35,619 nucleotides of DNA from the NCBI GenBank assembly GCA_903927685.1, contig CAIYOB010001302.1, forward strand, positions 1-35,619, given 5' to 3'. Every line of letters starts with the position of its first letter. Position 1 is the first letter of the stretch. Of the stretch, positions 13,164 to 21,462 are shown one piece after another. The notes beneath the pieces are model-generated. The model searched no databases. It was not told the origin of the DNA and saw nothing but the letters and a program-made list of their open reading frames with translations. The position numbers and the translations under genes were made by a program. Source of the stretch: an uncultured Planctomycetaceae bacterium. Lineage in GTDB: Bacteria; Planctomycetota; Planctomycetia; Pirellulales; Pirellulaceae.

Positions 13164-14651
13164 CTATCCCTGTTCCGCCTGACTGTCACCGCTTGCCGCC
13201 GCCAACCGGCTGTGGCGGCGGCCGTACAGGATGTAGCAGACCAGCCCCGCCGCCAGCCAGATGGCAAAACGGACCCAGGCCAAACCGGGCAGCCCGGCCA
13301 ATAACCAGAGACAGGCGATGACTCCCAGCACCGGGACGACCGGCACCCAGGGCGTGCGGAAGGCCCGCGGACGCTCGGGTTCGCGAACGCGAAGGACGAG
13401 AATGCCGACGCAGACCAGCAAGAACGCGGACAAGGTGCCGATGTTGCACAAGTCGGCCATCTCTTCCAGGCTGGCCAGGGCCGAGCCGACGGCGACGAAG
13501 ATGCCGGTGATCAGCGTGGCGAAGAAAGGTGTGCGGAACCGCGCATGGACTCGGGAAAACAGCGGCGGCAACAAACCGTCGCGGGACATCGACATCAAAA
13601 TCCGCGGTTGACCCAATTGAAACACCAGCAGCACGGCGGTGTGAGCCACTACCGAGCCGAACGCGACGATTCCTGCCGCCCAGTCCAACTTGGCCACCCG
13701 CATGGCGACCGACAGCGGTTCGGCCGTGTTCAACTGGTTCCACGGCACCATCCCCGTCAGCACCGCGGCCACGACGATATAGATGACCGTACACACACCC
13801 AGGGAGCCCAGAATGCCGATCGGCAAATCACGGTTAGGGCGGCGGCACTCCTCGGCTGTGGTCGAGATGGCGTCAAAGCCGATGAAGGCAAAGAACACGA
13901 TGGCCGCCCCGGCTTGGATGCCCGCCCAGCCGTTTGGCGCAAACGGCTGCCAGTTCTCCGGCCGCACGTAGAACGAACCGGCGACGACGAACAGGCCCAA
14001 TACGGCCAGCTTGATCGCGACCATCACCGCGTTGAACCATGCACTTTCGCGGATGCCGACCAGCAGGACCGAGGTCAGCAAGGCAACGATCGCCACGGCC
14101 GGCAGATTGAAGATGATCGGCACGCCCCACACCCGGGGCGCTTGCTCCAGAATCTCGGGCGTGTTCAACGCGGTCCGCAGATCGGTGGCCAGATACCGTG
14201 GAAACTCGAGGCCCCAGCCGCGCAGCAATTCGCAGAAGTAGCCGGACCAGGACACGGCGACCGCAATGTTGCCGACGGCGTATTCCAGAATGAGATCCCA
14301 GCCGATGATCCAGGCGATCATTTCGCCCAACGTCGCGTAGGCGTAGGTGTACGCGCTGCCCGAAATCGGGACCAGGGATGCTAGTTCTGCATAGCACAGG
14401 GCGGTCAAGGCACAGGCCAAGCCGGTCAGCAGGAAGGACACCACCAACGCCGGACCGGCGCCCGGCCGGAGCGCATCGCCGGCCGCCGCGGTTCCCACCA
14501 AGGCAAAGATCCCGGCCCCCACGATCGCGCCCACCCCCAACAGGATCAGATCGAGCGGGCCCAGCGTACGGCGCAGACCGCCCTGGTCCTCGCGGTGGCG
14601 AGCCAGAATGGACTCGATCGACTTGATGCGGAACAGGGAGCGAATGGCCAT
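13164..14651 (-). CDS. APC-superfamily amino acid permease (cationic amino acid transporter-like)
   Basis: 495 residues from ATG 14651, giving MAIRSLFRIKSIES, the common opening of this group; an upstream in-frame ATG at 14681 would add ten residues. About twelve hydrophobic helices follow. The conserved first-helix motif reads LGVGAIVGAGIFALVGTAAA, the helix pair around CYAELASLVPISGSAYTYAY matches the substrate-binding half, and FIGFDAISTTAEECRRPNRD is the signature loop of the CAT-like branch. Members are proton-coupled or exchange transporters for amino acids in the inner membrane. No amino-acid metabolism gene is adjacent, so the substrate is open. It is divergent from the Hint-protein gene. 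No clear Shine-Dalgarno is seen. Confidence 0.92.
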   Translation of the reverse strand: MAIRSLFRIKSIESILARHREDQGGLRRTLGPLDLILLGVGAIVGAGIFALVGTAAAGDALRPGAGPALVVSFLLTGLACALTALCYAELASLVPISGSAYTYAYATLGEMIAWIIGWDLILEYAVGNIAVAVSWSGYFCELLRGWGLEFPRYLATDLRTALNTPEILEQAPRVWGVPIIFNLPAVAIVALLTSVLLVGIRESAWFNAVMVAIKLAVLGLFVVAGSFYVRPENWQPFAPNGWAGIQAGAAIVFFAFIGFDAISTTAEECRRPNRDLPIGILGSLGVCTVIYIVVAAVLTGMVPWNQLNTAEPLSVAMRVAKLDWAAGIVAFGSVVAHTAVLLVFQLGQPRILMSMSRDGLLPPLFSRVHARFRTPFFATLITGIFVAVGSALASLEEMADLCNIGTLSAFLLVCVGILVLRVREPERPRAFRTPWVPVVPVLGVIACLWLLAGLPGLAWVRFAIWLAAGLVCYILYGRRHSRLAAASGDSQAEQG

Positions 14652-14905
14652 GGATGAGGTTGAAGTATGGCATGTTTCCAAACGCCGAGGTAGCCCCCTG
14701 GCGGACGTTCCGGCAGCGATCCTTGGGCCATCAGCGTGGGATCGGCAGAACGCGGCCTGTCTTCGTGGGATGGAATGGCAAACCGTCGTGCCGACGAGGA
14801 TCAGACTGGCTGGGAGCCATGCCCGAAACGCTTGTCGGATTCCTTTCGGCCCGCTACGATGAACGACGGGGCGGGGGTCTTTTCTCAGGGGTGGGAGGCG
14901 TTGCC

Positions 14906-16714
14906 GTGGCGCAGTTCATTTCTCTCCGGTGGTGGGGCGTGTTCTTGGTTGGCTGGGGGTTGATCCCTGTCGCCGCATACGCCGAGACGGCGGCCGACCG
15001 ACTGGAGGCGGCCCGGGCGTTGACCGCCGAGGCGTTGCACTGGGAGACGTTCGGCCGGAACGAGCAACGGCACGAGTTGTTGCAACGCGTGGCGGCCGAG
15101 CATCCGGACTATGCGCCCGCCAAGTGGCATCAAGGGCTGGTGCAGCGGGAGGACCGCTGGATCAGGGCCGACGATCTGCCTGGCGAATTGCGATCGGAGC
15201 CGAAAGTCTCCGAGTACCGGCGGCTTCGCGGGCGGTACCCGCTGACGGCCGACGGCCAGCTGGGGCTGGCCAACTGGTGCCGGGACCACGGCCTGCGGGA
15301 GCGGGAACGAGCGCATTTGGCCACGGTCGTGGAACTGGCGCCCGACCATGCCGAAGCTCGCCGGCGACTGGGCTTTCGCCGCGTCGGCCTCGATTGGATC
15401 AGCGCCGACGAGTTCCAGCGGGCGGCTGCCAGACAGCTCGCGGAGCAGGCGGCTTTGCGGCGGTGGCTGCCCGAAGTGAATCAGATCCGGCAGCAGTTGC
15501 ACAGCCGCAGCCAGACCCGGCGGCAGGAATCGCACCAGCGGCTGGCCGCCCTGGCGAGCCCCGAGTCGGCAGTCGCGATCGAACAGGGGCTGTGGAACGG
15601 CGGCGTGGAAGCGGCCAACGCCATGCTCACGGCCCTGGCCCCCTTGGCCGATTCGGAAACGACGCTCCGCCTGGCCCGCCAAGCCGTCCTGTCTCCGTTC
15701 GACCCCGTGCGGTACGCGGCGGCCGAACAACTCCGCCACCGCGATCGGGACGCCTACGCCCCGCCCCTGCTGGCGATGCTGTTCACGCCGGCTTCGTCGC
15801 GCATCGAGGTCGTCCCAACGGCCTCGGGCCGGTTGCTGTACCGGTATGTGGTCGAGCGCGAAGGCCAGAACGAGCGGCAGTCGCTCGTCCTGGATACCAC
15901 GTACCAGCGGATCCCGCTGCCCGGCGGCAACGGCCGGGAGACGCTCCTCCAGGCCCTGCAGCAAGTGCAGCTGGCGAACTGGAATCGCGACCAGGAAGTG
16001 CTCCGCAATAACCTGTTCACGGAAGACTTGAACACCCGGATCTGCGCGGCGCTGGCGGTCGCCACCGAGCAGTCCTTGCCGGCCGAGCCGGAAACCTGGT
16101 GGCAGTGGTGGAACGACACGAACGAGGTCTACACGACTGGGGACAAGCCCACCAAGTCCGTGCAGCTGACGGACGAAATCGCCTTGGCGGACTACGTGCC
16201 CCGGCCGACGCTGACCAGTTCCGGCAGTGACTCGTACACGCCCCCGCCGCCGGCCCGCATGGATTGCCTGGCGGCCGGCACCCTGGTCTGGACCGATGCC
16301 GGCCCCCTGCCGATCGAGCGGGTCCAAGTCGGCGACCTCGTGCTGGCCCAGGACCCGGAGTCCGGCGAACTGGCCTACCAGCCGGTGCTGCGCACGACGG
16401 TTCGGCCCGAGGGGCCGCTGGTCCGCGTGTGCCTGGCGAACCGCGAAGTGTTGGAGACCAGCGGCGGCCATCTGTTCTGGGTGGCCGGCGCCGGCTGGAC
16501 CAAGGCCCGCGATCTGGCCTCGGGCTGCGAGTTGCACGGCGTCGCCGGAGTGCTCCGGGTCAGCCTGGCCGAACCGGGACCGGCCGCCGAAACCTACAAC
16601 CTGATCGTTGCCGACTGGCACAGCTACTTTGTCGGCGAGGACAAGCTCCTGTGCCACGACAACACGGTCCGGCAGCCGACCGCGGCCACCGTGCCGGGCC
16701 TGGCGGCCGAGTAG
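14906..16714 (+). CDS. Exported helical-repeat protein with a C-terminal Hint (pretoxin-HINT-like) domain
   Basis: 602 residues. I choose GTG 14906 because GGGAGG lies eight bases upstream and a signal peptide follows (WWGVFLVGWGLIPVAAYA, likely cut before ET). Residues about 28-410 are alpha-helical, with TPR/HEAT-like stretches. A Pro/Ser linker (430-450) leads to a Hint domain at 454-586: it starts with C454 (DCLAAGTLVWTDAGPLPIER), has a TxxH box ETSGGHLFW with H522, and ends YNLIVADWHSYFVGEDKLLC then H584-D585-N586. The only sequence after it is sixteen residues, ending VPGLAAE. In polymorphic toxin systems Hint domains release a C-terminal toxin; here there is no room for one. Self-cleavage or cyclisation is possible but unproven. 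The upstream gap 14652-14905 shows no clear promoter. Confidence 0.88.
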   Translation: MAQFISLRWWGVFLVGWGLIPVAAYAETAADRLEAARALTAEALHWETFGRNEQRHELLQRVAAEHPDYAPAKWHQGLVQREDRWIRADDLPGELRSEPKVSEYRRLRGRYPLTADGQLGLANWCRDHGLRERERAHLATVVELAPDHAEARRRLGFRRVGLDWISADEFQRAAARQLAEQAALRRWLPEVNQIRQQLHSRSQTRRQESHQRLAALASPESAVAIEQGLWNGGVEAANAMLTALAPLADSETTLRLARQAVLSPFDPVRYAAAEQLRHRDRDAYAPPLLAMLFTPASSRIEVVPTASGRLLYRYVVEREGQNERQSLVLDTTYQRIPLPGGNGRETLLQALQQVQLANWNRDQEVLRNNLFTEDLNTRICAALAVATEQSLPAEPETWWQWWNDTNEVYTTGDKPTKSVQLTDEIALADYVPRPTLTSSGSDSYTPPPPARMDCLAAGTLVWTDAGPLPIERVQVGDLVLAQDPESGELAYQPVLRTTVRPEGPLVRVCLANREVLETSGGHLFWVAGAGWTKARDLASGCELHGVAGVLRVSLAEPGPAAETYNLIVADWHSYFVGEDKLLCHDNTVRQPTAATVPGLAAE

Positions 16715-16864
16715 CCGGCGCCGCACTCAGGACAGGCCATAGGGTCGATTCACCCCGTCGGCGAGATGCCGAAACCCGGGGCTTGCGAGCGTCGCCCGAG
16801 GAATTCGCGGAAGGGAAGGAACCGGCGAATTCGGACTCAGCCGCCGGCTTCGCCCAGAGCCGAG

Positions 16865-17740
16865 TCAGCGCAAGCGCGGCGTCAAGTCGCGCCAGCCGAG
16901 CTTGAGGATGCCGCCGGAATCCTGGGCAACGTAGAGATTCCCCTGGGAATCGATCGTGAATCCCTCCTGCTTGTCCCCGGGCAAGTCCCAAGCTTGCCGC
17001 CATTCGCCGCGTCGGGACATCGCGACCAGCCGGTTGGCCTGGTCGCTGATCAGGTACAGCAGGCCGGATGTCCCGTCATAGTGCAGGTCGGCAATGTCAT
17101 CGACTCCGGCGTCCCAGGAGCGCAGGAGCTGCGCGTGGCTGCCCCCGGATTTCAGCGGCACTTCGACCTCGAACACCGCCGACAGGTCGTGGGGCGAGTC
17201 GGGATTCGCCGCTTGGTTTCCCACATAGAACGTCCCGCCCTCGGGATGGGCGGAAGCGGGTACAAAGGCGATCGCTTCGATCCCGCCGCCGTCTTTCTTC
17301 AAAACCGTCTTGCCATTCAGCTTGCGGGAGATCGAAAACGTCCGCCGCAGGGCCAGGTTGTCGGGGTCCAGCTCCAGGATGTTGTCCGCGCCTTCGACCG
17401 CCGCGTACAGCAGGCCGGTGAGCGGATGGTGCGTGATTCCTTCCAGGTCAGCCTGCGGCAGCCGGGCCGCCTTGAGCAGCGTGCCGTCCGTCTTCAACTC
17501 GGCCACGTCGCCCTTGTCGCCCACCACGAACAGGGTCCCGCGCAGCGTGTGAAAGCAGATCCCCGAGGGCTCCCGGAATCCGACTCGATCGATGTCCCGC
17601 GAGTCCGGTTGGGCCGCCGCCGGGAGCAGCACCTGGGGAGGCTTGGCACAGACCGGCGGCGCGGCGCAGGCCGTCAGGAAGAGGAGTCCGGCAAGCTGCA
17701 CGGACGCGCGAGGCCGGCAAGTCGGTGGAGACGATACCAT
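16865..17740 (-). CDS. SdiA-regulated / esterase-like-phytase beta-propeller lipoprotein
   Basis: 291 residues from ATG 17740. It begins with a signal containing the lipobox LTAC (C25), so it is probably membrane-anchored on the outer face. The rest has propeller-type repeats of the SdiA-regulated (YjiK-like) family. Conserved acidic blades are visible: PSGICFH (58-64), ADLEGITHHP (E100), GGGIEAIAFVP (E155), DDIADLHYD, and KQEGFTID (E259). Related propellers bind calcium and some hydrolyse phosphate esters; activity here is unknown. It is the last gene of the VTC-DUF4956-HlyD operon, starting eight bases after the HlyD gene. No Shine-Dalgarno is evident, which fits translational coupling. It converges on the Hint gene across 150 bases with no obvious terminator. 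Confidence 0.85.
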   Translation of the reverse strand: MVSSPPTCRPRASVQLAGLLFLTACAAPPVCAKPPQVLLPAAAQPDSRDIDRVGFREPSGICFHTLRGTLFVVGDKGDVAELKTDGTLLKAARLPQADLEGITHHPLTGLLYAAVEGADNILELDPDNLALRRTFSISRKLNGKTVLKKDGGGIEAIAFVPASAHPEGGTFYVGNQAANPDSPHDLSAVFEVEVPLKSGGSHAQLLRSWDAGVDDIADLHYDGTSGLLYLISDQANRLVAMSRRGEWRQAWDLPGDKQEGFTIDSQGNLYVAQDSGGILKLGWRDLTPRLR

Positions 17741-17748
17741 GACAGGGT

Positions 17749-18924
17749 CTACAGCGAACGGGAGGCAGGCAGTCTGCGGAACGTGACGTCGATCAGTTCG
17801 CCGGGACGCAGGTCCAGACCGGGCGGCGGCTGGATGCAGACCGGCTGGCCCCACTCCTGCACTTTCGGATCGCGCAGCTGGTGCCCCGGCACCAGTTCGA
17901 CCTGCGGGCCCACACGGGCGACGACCGATTCGACCGGCGGCGTGCGGGACCCCCGAACGCGCACGGCGACGCTCATTCCGACCGCGGGCCGGATCCGCTG
18001 CTCCTGGCGCACATAGCTGATGATAGAGCTTCCCGCTTCGGCCGCCAAGGTGAAGATCAGGTCTCCGCTGCGGATCCGCTGGCCCGGCCAGCCGTGAATG
18101 GCGCAGATCGTGCCGCGGAATGGGGCCCGGATCTGCAGGGCGGCGAGTTCGACCTGCAGTTCCTCCAGGCGCCGCTCGCCCACCGTGATCGCGGCCTCCA
18201 GCGGGGCCAACAACTTGTCCGCGCTGGCCGCGGGACTCCCGGGACAGGCGTCCAGCGTCGCGATCGCCGCTTGGAGCTGCGTTTGGGATTCCGCCAGCGC
18301 ACGTTCGTTTTCGCTGATCCGCTTCTGGACGATGTCCCGCTGCAACCGCTGGTCGGTGACCTGCAATTCCGTCACCGTGCCCCGGGTTCGCAAGGGTTCG
18401 AGGAACGACAGTTCCGTCTGCAGGCGGAGTTCTTCGGCCCGGTCGGTCTCGATCAGCGTGCGGCGGTCGAGCAGGTCCAGGCGATGCTGCTGGAGTTGCC
18501 ACGCCAGCCGCCGCGCCTCGCGGTCGTAGTCCAGTTTCCGCGCCGCCTCGTCCAGCGCGAGCTGCTCGGCCGCGGCCGTCAACTCGCTACGCAGCCTCAC
18601 CACCTCGGCCTGCAGCGTGGCCATTTCGGCCCGCACGGCCCGATCGTCCAACTGGGCCAAGACCGTTTCCTGGTCGACTCGGTCGAACAGTGCCCACGGC
18701 CCGTGGGACAACGGAGCGAGCACACCGTCGGCCGGGGCCGCGATGTCGATCCGCACCGCCTGGACTTCGCCCACGGCATTGGGGAACTGCGACTGCCGCT
18801 CCCACAGCCACAGGACCGCCAGGCCACAGCCGCAGAAGCAGACCACCGGCAGCAGCGAACGCCGCGCGCGATCCCAGCGTTGAGTCCACGGAGTCGGGAT
18901 GACGTCAAGCTGACGCAGGTTCAT
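17749..18924 (-). CDS. HlyD-type periplasmic adaptor (membrane fusion) protein
   Basis: 391 residues. The ATG (18922-18924) overlaps the stop of the DUF4956 gene as ATGA, indicating translational coupling. Order: short cytoplasmic head, one membrane helix (23-41, LLPVVCFCGCGLAVLWLW), the first half of a lipoyl-like domain (about 52-96, IAAPADGVLAPL), a long coiled-coil hairpin (97-260), the second lipoyl half (262-295, LQIRAPFRGTICAIHGWPGQ), and a beta-barrel end. Such adaptors link an inner-membrane pump to an outer-membrane channel. Neither an ABC/RND pump nor an outer-membrane factor is encoded nearby, so it may work with DUF4956 or with components elsewhere. The link to VTC suggests polymer handling; this is inference. 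Confidence 0.88.
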   Translation of the reverse strand: MNLRQLDVIPTPWTQRWDRARRSLLPVVCFCGCGLAVLWLWERQSQFPNAVGEVQAVRIDIAAPADGVLAPLSHGPWALFDRVDQETVLAQLDDRAVRAEMATLQAEVVRLRSELTAAAEQLALDEAARKLDYDREARRLAWQLQQHRLDLLDRRTLIETDRAEELRLQTELSFLEPLRTRGTVTELQVTDQRLQRDIVQKRISENERALAESQTQLQAAIATLDACPGSPAASADKLLAPLEAAITVGERRLEELQVELAALQIRAPFRGTICAIHGWPGQRIRSGDLIFTLAAEAGSSIISYVRQEQRIRPAVGMSVAVRVRGSRTPPVESVVARVGPQVELVPGHQLRDPKVQEWGQPVCIQPPPGLDLRPGELIDVTFRRLPASRSL

Positions 18925-19616
18925 ATCTCGGATTCATCGGTTCGCAGGTAGAGGGAGATCTGTTCCAGTCCCGTCATCCCGTCCAGTTCCGCTTTCAGTT
19001 CGCCATCCCGGCGGGCATCGCGGAGCAGCAGCCGGTACGACAAGTCCACGCCCTCGTCCGAGTGGCGGCGTTCATTGGCCAGCAGGACCCGGGAACTGTA
19101 CCGCCGCAGCACGCGCTGCAGGTCCGCGAGCCCCGCGGCCGGCTCGCCGACCAGGCGCAGGCTCAACACCGCGTCGTAGCGGTGCCGGCTGCCGAAGTCC
19201 GTGGCCCGCAAGTAGACCACCACGGCGCCGATCCCCGCCGCGGCGATCAGGGACGTGGAAAAACGCAAGGTGCCGACGCCCAGCCCCTCGATAATCGCCC
19301 ACAGCACAAAGGCCGTGTCGCGGGTGTCTTTCAAAACGTTGCGGAACCGGACGACGGCAAACACGGCCAGCAGCCCAAACGCCACGGCGATGCTGTTGGC
19401 CATCAGCACCATCATCACGGCGACTAACACCGGGATGACCACCAACGACGTCACGAACGTCTGCGAGTAGGACAGGCCGCGATGCGTCCCCATGTACACC
19501 CAGCCCACAAACTGGCCCAGGATCAGGGCCAGCAGGACGATCAGCCCCGTCGTCTCGGGACTGGCCGTCGCCCCGCCATAATCGCCGTCCAGGAACAGGC
19601 TCAGCCACGGGTCCAT
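18921..19616 (-). CDS. DUF4956 membrane protein
   Basis: 231 residues from ATG 19616, preceded by GGAGG at good spacing. The longer in-frame extension to 19814 lies antiparallel-free but inside the VTC gene and is rejected. Four hydrophobic helices span about 20-125. The DUF4956 signature is present: VFAVVRFRNVLKDTRDTAFV then LWAIIEGLGVGT. The C-terminal 90 residues are soluble, with a ferredoxin-like pattern (LQRVLRRYSSRV; GLEQISLYLRTDE). The biochemical role of this family is not known to me, but DUF4956 genes commonly sit beside VTC genes in many phyla. The start overlaps the VTC 3' end by 16 bases and the stop overlaps the HlyD start, so the three are one transcript. Confidence 0.9.
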   Translation of the reverse strand: MDPWLSLFLDGDYGGATASPETTGLIVLLALILGQFVGWVYMGTHRGLSYSQTFVTSLVVIPVLVAVMMVLMANSIAVAFGLLAVFAVVRFRNVLKDTRDTAFVLWAIIEGLGVGTLRFSTSLIAAAGIGAVVVYLRATDFGSRHRYDAVLSLRLVGEPAAGLADLQRVLRRYSSRVLLANERRHSDEGVDLSYRLLLRDARRDGELKAELDGMTGLEQISLYLRTDESEI

Positions 19617-20458
19617 GCTGTTAACCTCCGCTCCGGCGCCAGCTGGTTCCCATCCCGCAGGCCGATCACCGGCTCGCGCGGGGGTGAAAAAGGGGACTGG
19701 CGCCGCGCGTCGTGCCAGGGACCGCGGCCCAGTCTCAACGCCTCGACGCAATACACGTACTTGGCCACCGAGCGGCGCTGCAGGTTGAATGTCCCCACCA
19801 GGTCGTGCATCCACGCGGGAAACCGGTCGACAAACTTCAACTCCAGCACGACTCCGTGGAGTGCAATCGGAACGCCCGCCGACGGCTTCGCCAGCCCCTT
19901 GCGCCCCTCGAACACCGCGCCGCGGATTTCGCGGTCAAAGGTCACCCGCAACTGGTCGCTGTGCGGGGAGACATAGGCTTCGCGCAAATACGAGACATAC
20001 GCCGCGGGCCGGGCGCCGAGTTCTTCGACCAGGCGGCAGAACCGCTCCAAGGAAGCCGCTGCACGGCCGTTGCCGGCTGGCGACAACGCGCAGGGGTCCA
20101 GCAGCCGGCCATCCAGCAGGCGGTTGACCTCCCGGCGGCCGAGCGCCGCCCGCTCCTTGCGGATCACGTCCGACAAGCGGCTCTTGATTTCCAGGAAGGC
20201 GGGATGCGCGGGTTCGTCATCGTAGAACCGGATCCGCAATTTGAACCGGTTCTTCAGCCCTTGGACCGTCTGGCGATACAGCAGCAGCGTGGGCGAGTCC
20301 AGGTACAGGCTGTGGATCGGATACGAGCATGTCTGGCGGTCCTGCACGTGCTCGTCCGGTTCCACGAACCCGCGAATGTAGTCGCGGATCGCCCGGGCGC
20401 GCTGCTCGTCAATCACGTATTTCAGCTCGAATCGATTGGCTTGCAGTTGTTGCGTCAT
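19601..20458 (-). CDS. VTC-domain protein (predicted polyphosphate polymerase)
   Basis: 285 residues from ATG 20458, the only ATG in a suitable place. The VTC tunnel-fold motifs are complete: RFELKYVID (R9, K13), IHSLYLDSPTL, NRFKLRIRFYD (R71, K73, R75, R77), FLEIKSR (E90, K92, R94), RKER (K101), LRVTFDREI (R171, D175), VLELKF with the metal-binding Glu of the family (E206, K208), and AKYVYCVEAL (K233). In yeast Vtc4 such residues bind ATP, metal and the polyphosphate chain. There are no SPX or membrane domains; membrane attachment would come from the coupled DUF4956 protein. A tail of about 40 residues after AKY is Arg/Pro-rich. I infer polyphosphate or a related phosphate polymer as the product; activity is unproven. 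Confidence 0.9.
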   Translation of the reverse strand: MTQQLQANRFELKYVIDEQRARAIRDYIRGFVEPDEHVQDRQTCSYPIHSLYLDSPTLLLYRQTVQGLKNRFKLRIRFYDDEPAHPAFLEIKSRLSDVIRKERAALGRREVNRLLDGRLLDPCALSPAGNGRAAASLERFCRLVEELGARPAAYVSYLREAYVSPHSDQLRVTFDREIRGAVFEGRKGLAKPSAGVPIALHGVVLELKFVDRFPAWMHDLVGTFNLQRRSVAKYVYCVEALRLGRGPWHDARRQSPFSPPREPVIGLRDGNQLAPERRLTAWTRG

Positions 20459-20475
20459 GGCGTCATGAAAGACCC

Positions 20476-20730
20476 TTAAGAGTTCCTCAACTCCATATCT
20501 TTCCTGGGACGAGGCGAGCCGGGAAATGTCACAGTCGGATAGCGGCGGGCGGCAAGAAAGCACTTGTCGACAGCACGCCCGGCACCATGCTCAGGCACGC
20601 CGTCAATCCCCACGCCATCCGGCGATTCCCCGCCCGAGAGGGTCATGGTGTTCCGTACGACTGCGGGCCCGCCCCCAAGGCCGGGGCACGGCTGATCGGG
20701 ATCGGATGTGCTCGGCGAAACGAACCGCAC
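20476..20730 (-). pseudogene. Internally deleted, degraded copy of the small secreted-protein gene found at 22123-22662
   Basis: Bases about 20561-20613 match 22240-22292 in most positions (shared run TGCTCAGGCACGCC, then AATCCCCACGCCA), and CCGTACGACTGCGGGCCCGCC at 20653-20673 matches 22490-22510. On the minus strand the fragments give GIDGVPEHGAGRA against GIHGVPEQGTGRP. The middle of the gene and the signal-peptide start are missing. It sits directly before the VTC gene. The rest of the gap 20731-20867 shows nothing recognisable. Confidence 0.6.
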
Positions 20731-20867
20731 CCATGTGGTAGCGGTGCCGTTCGCGTGGGAACGAGGGAGGGTGCGAGAGCACTAACGTCCATCGTCACCG
20801 GGCCGCGCCGATGACGCCAACCATTTTTCCGAGACCGGATCGCGGCTCCGGTGGACGAGATGGCGAT

Positions 20868-21449
20868 TCAGCTTTCGATGTGTTTCGCTTTGCACGTGTG
20901 CGTTGCCAGCCAAGCAAGAAGTGCGTACATCGGAACCTCAGCCGCTACGAAAACCCACAGGTACCGGATATCTGGGGTGAAACTCTGATCACACATGCTC
21001 CAAGCAGCCATTGCTGGAGTCAATGTGGCCCCCACTGCAAATGCGAAATCGTCGAGACAGTGAAAAGGTGCTGTGGCGGGTTCGAATGCGATCGACAAAA
21101 GGAAACTGACGCAAATAAAGGTGATGGCAGAAAGCGTGCTGACCGCACCACAAAAGACCGCACAAACTCGGGGTGTGGTAACGAGGATCGCCAGGAGAAA
21201 TGGCATCCCCCAGTAAGCGGCCGATATGCCGAAAAGCACGGTGGTGTAGACCGGACGCTCAGCAATATCCGTGTACACTCCGCCCTTCGGATACGTTGCG
21301 GGAACGACCACACCAACGACTACCATCAGAACGATGGTCTTGATCGTTAGATGCCGCTGAAACCGGGGGAAAAGCGACCCGGGTGCAGAGCGGAAGCGGG
21401 GCGGATGAATCGAGATCCCCGCGAGAAGGTGGCTCGGAAGGCAGGTCAC
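20868..21449 (-). CDS. Hypothetical membrane protein, compositionally atypical
   Basis: 193 residues if read from GTG 21449. The true start is uncertain; an internal ATG just after the HLTIKTIVL stretch would remove about 40 residues. Four hydrophobic segments are visible: TIVLMVVVGVVVP, YTTVLFGISAAYWGMPFLLAIL, VCAVFCGAVSTLSAITFICVSFLL and YLWVFVAAEVPMYALLAWLA. It has many Cys, Thr and Met codons, and GC is close to half, well below the neighbours, which suggests transfer or relaxed selection. It lies immediately beside the IS91-type transposase remnant and between two parts of what looks like one gene cluster. I recognise no family; it may be cargo or a passenger of the inserted segment. Confidence 0.5.
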   Translation of the reverse strand: MTCLPSHLLAGISIHPPRFRSAPGSLFPRFQRHLTIKTIVLMVVVGVVVPATYPKGGVYTDIAERPVYTTVLFGISAAYWGMPFLLAILVTTPRVCAVFCGAVSTLSAITFICVSFLLSIAFEPATAPFHCLDDFAFAVGATLTPAMAAWSMCDQSFTPDIRYLWVFVAAEVPMYALLAWLATHTCKAKHIES

Positions 21450-21462
21450 GGCTCGTCATGGG

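Noticed and set aside
16265..16663. The Hint domain as an intein
   Set aside because: There is no C-extein to splice to apart from sixteen residues and no homing endonuclease; it fits the pretoxin-HINT type better.
14885..16726. 613-codon minus-strand open frame opposite the Hint-domain gene
   Set aside because: The plus strand has a ribosome site, signal peptide and a complete Hint domain; this strand has none.
20811..21350. Plus-strand open frame opposite the atypical membrane protein
   Set aside because: It lacks hydrophobic pattern or domain, while the minus strand shows four membrane helices.
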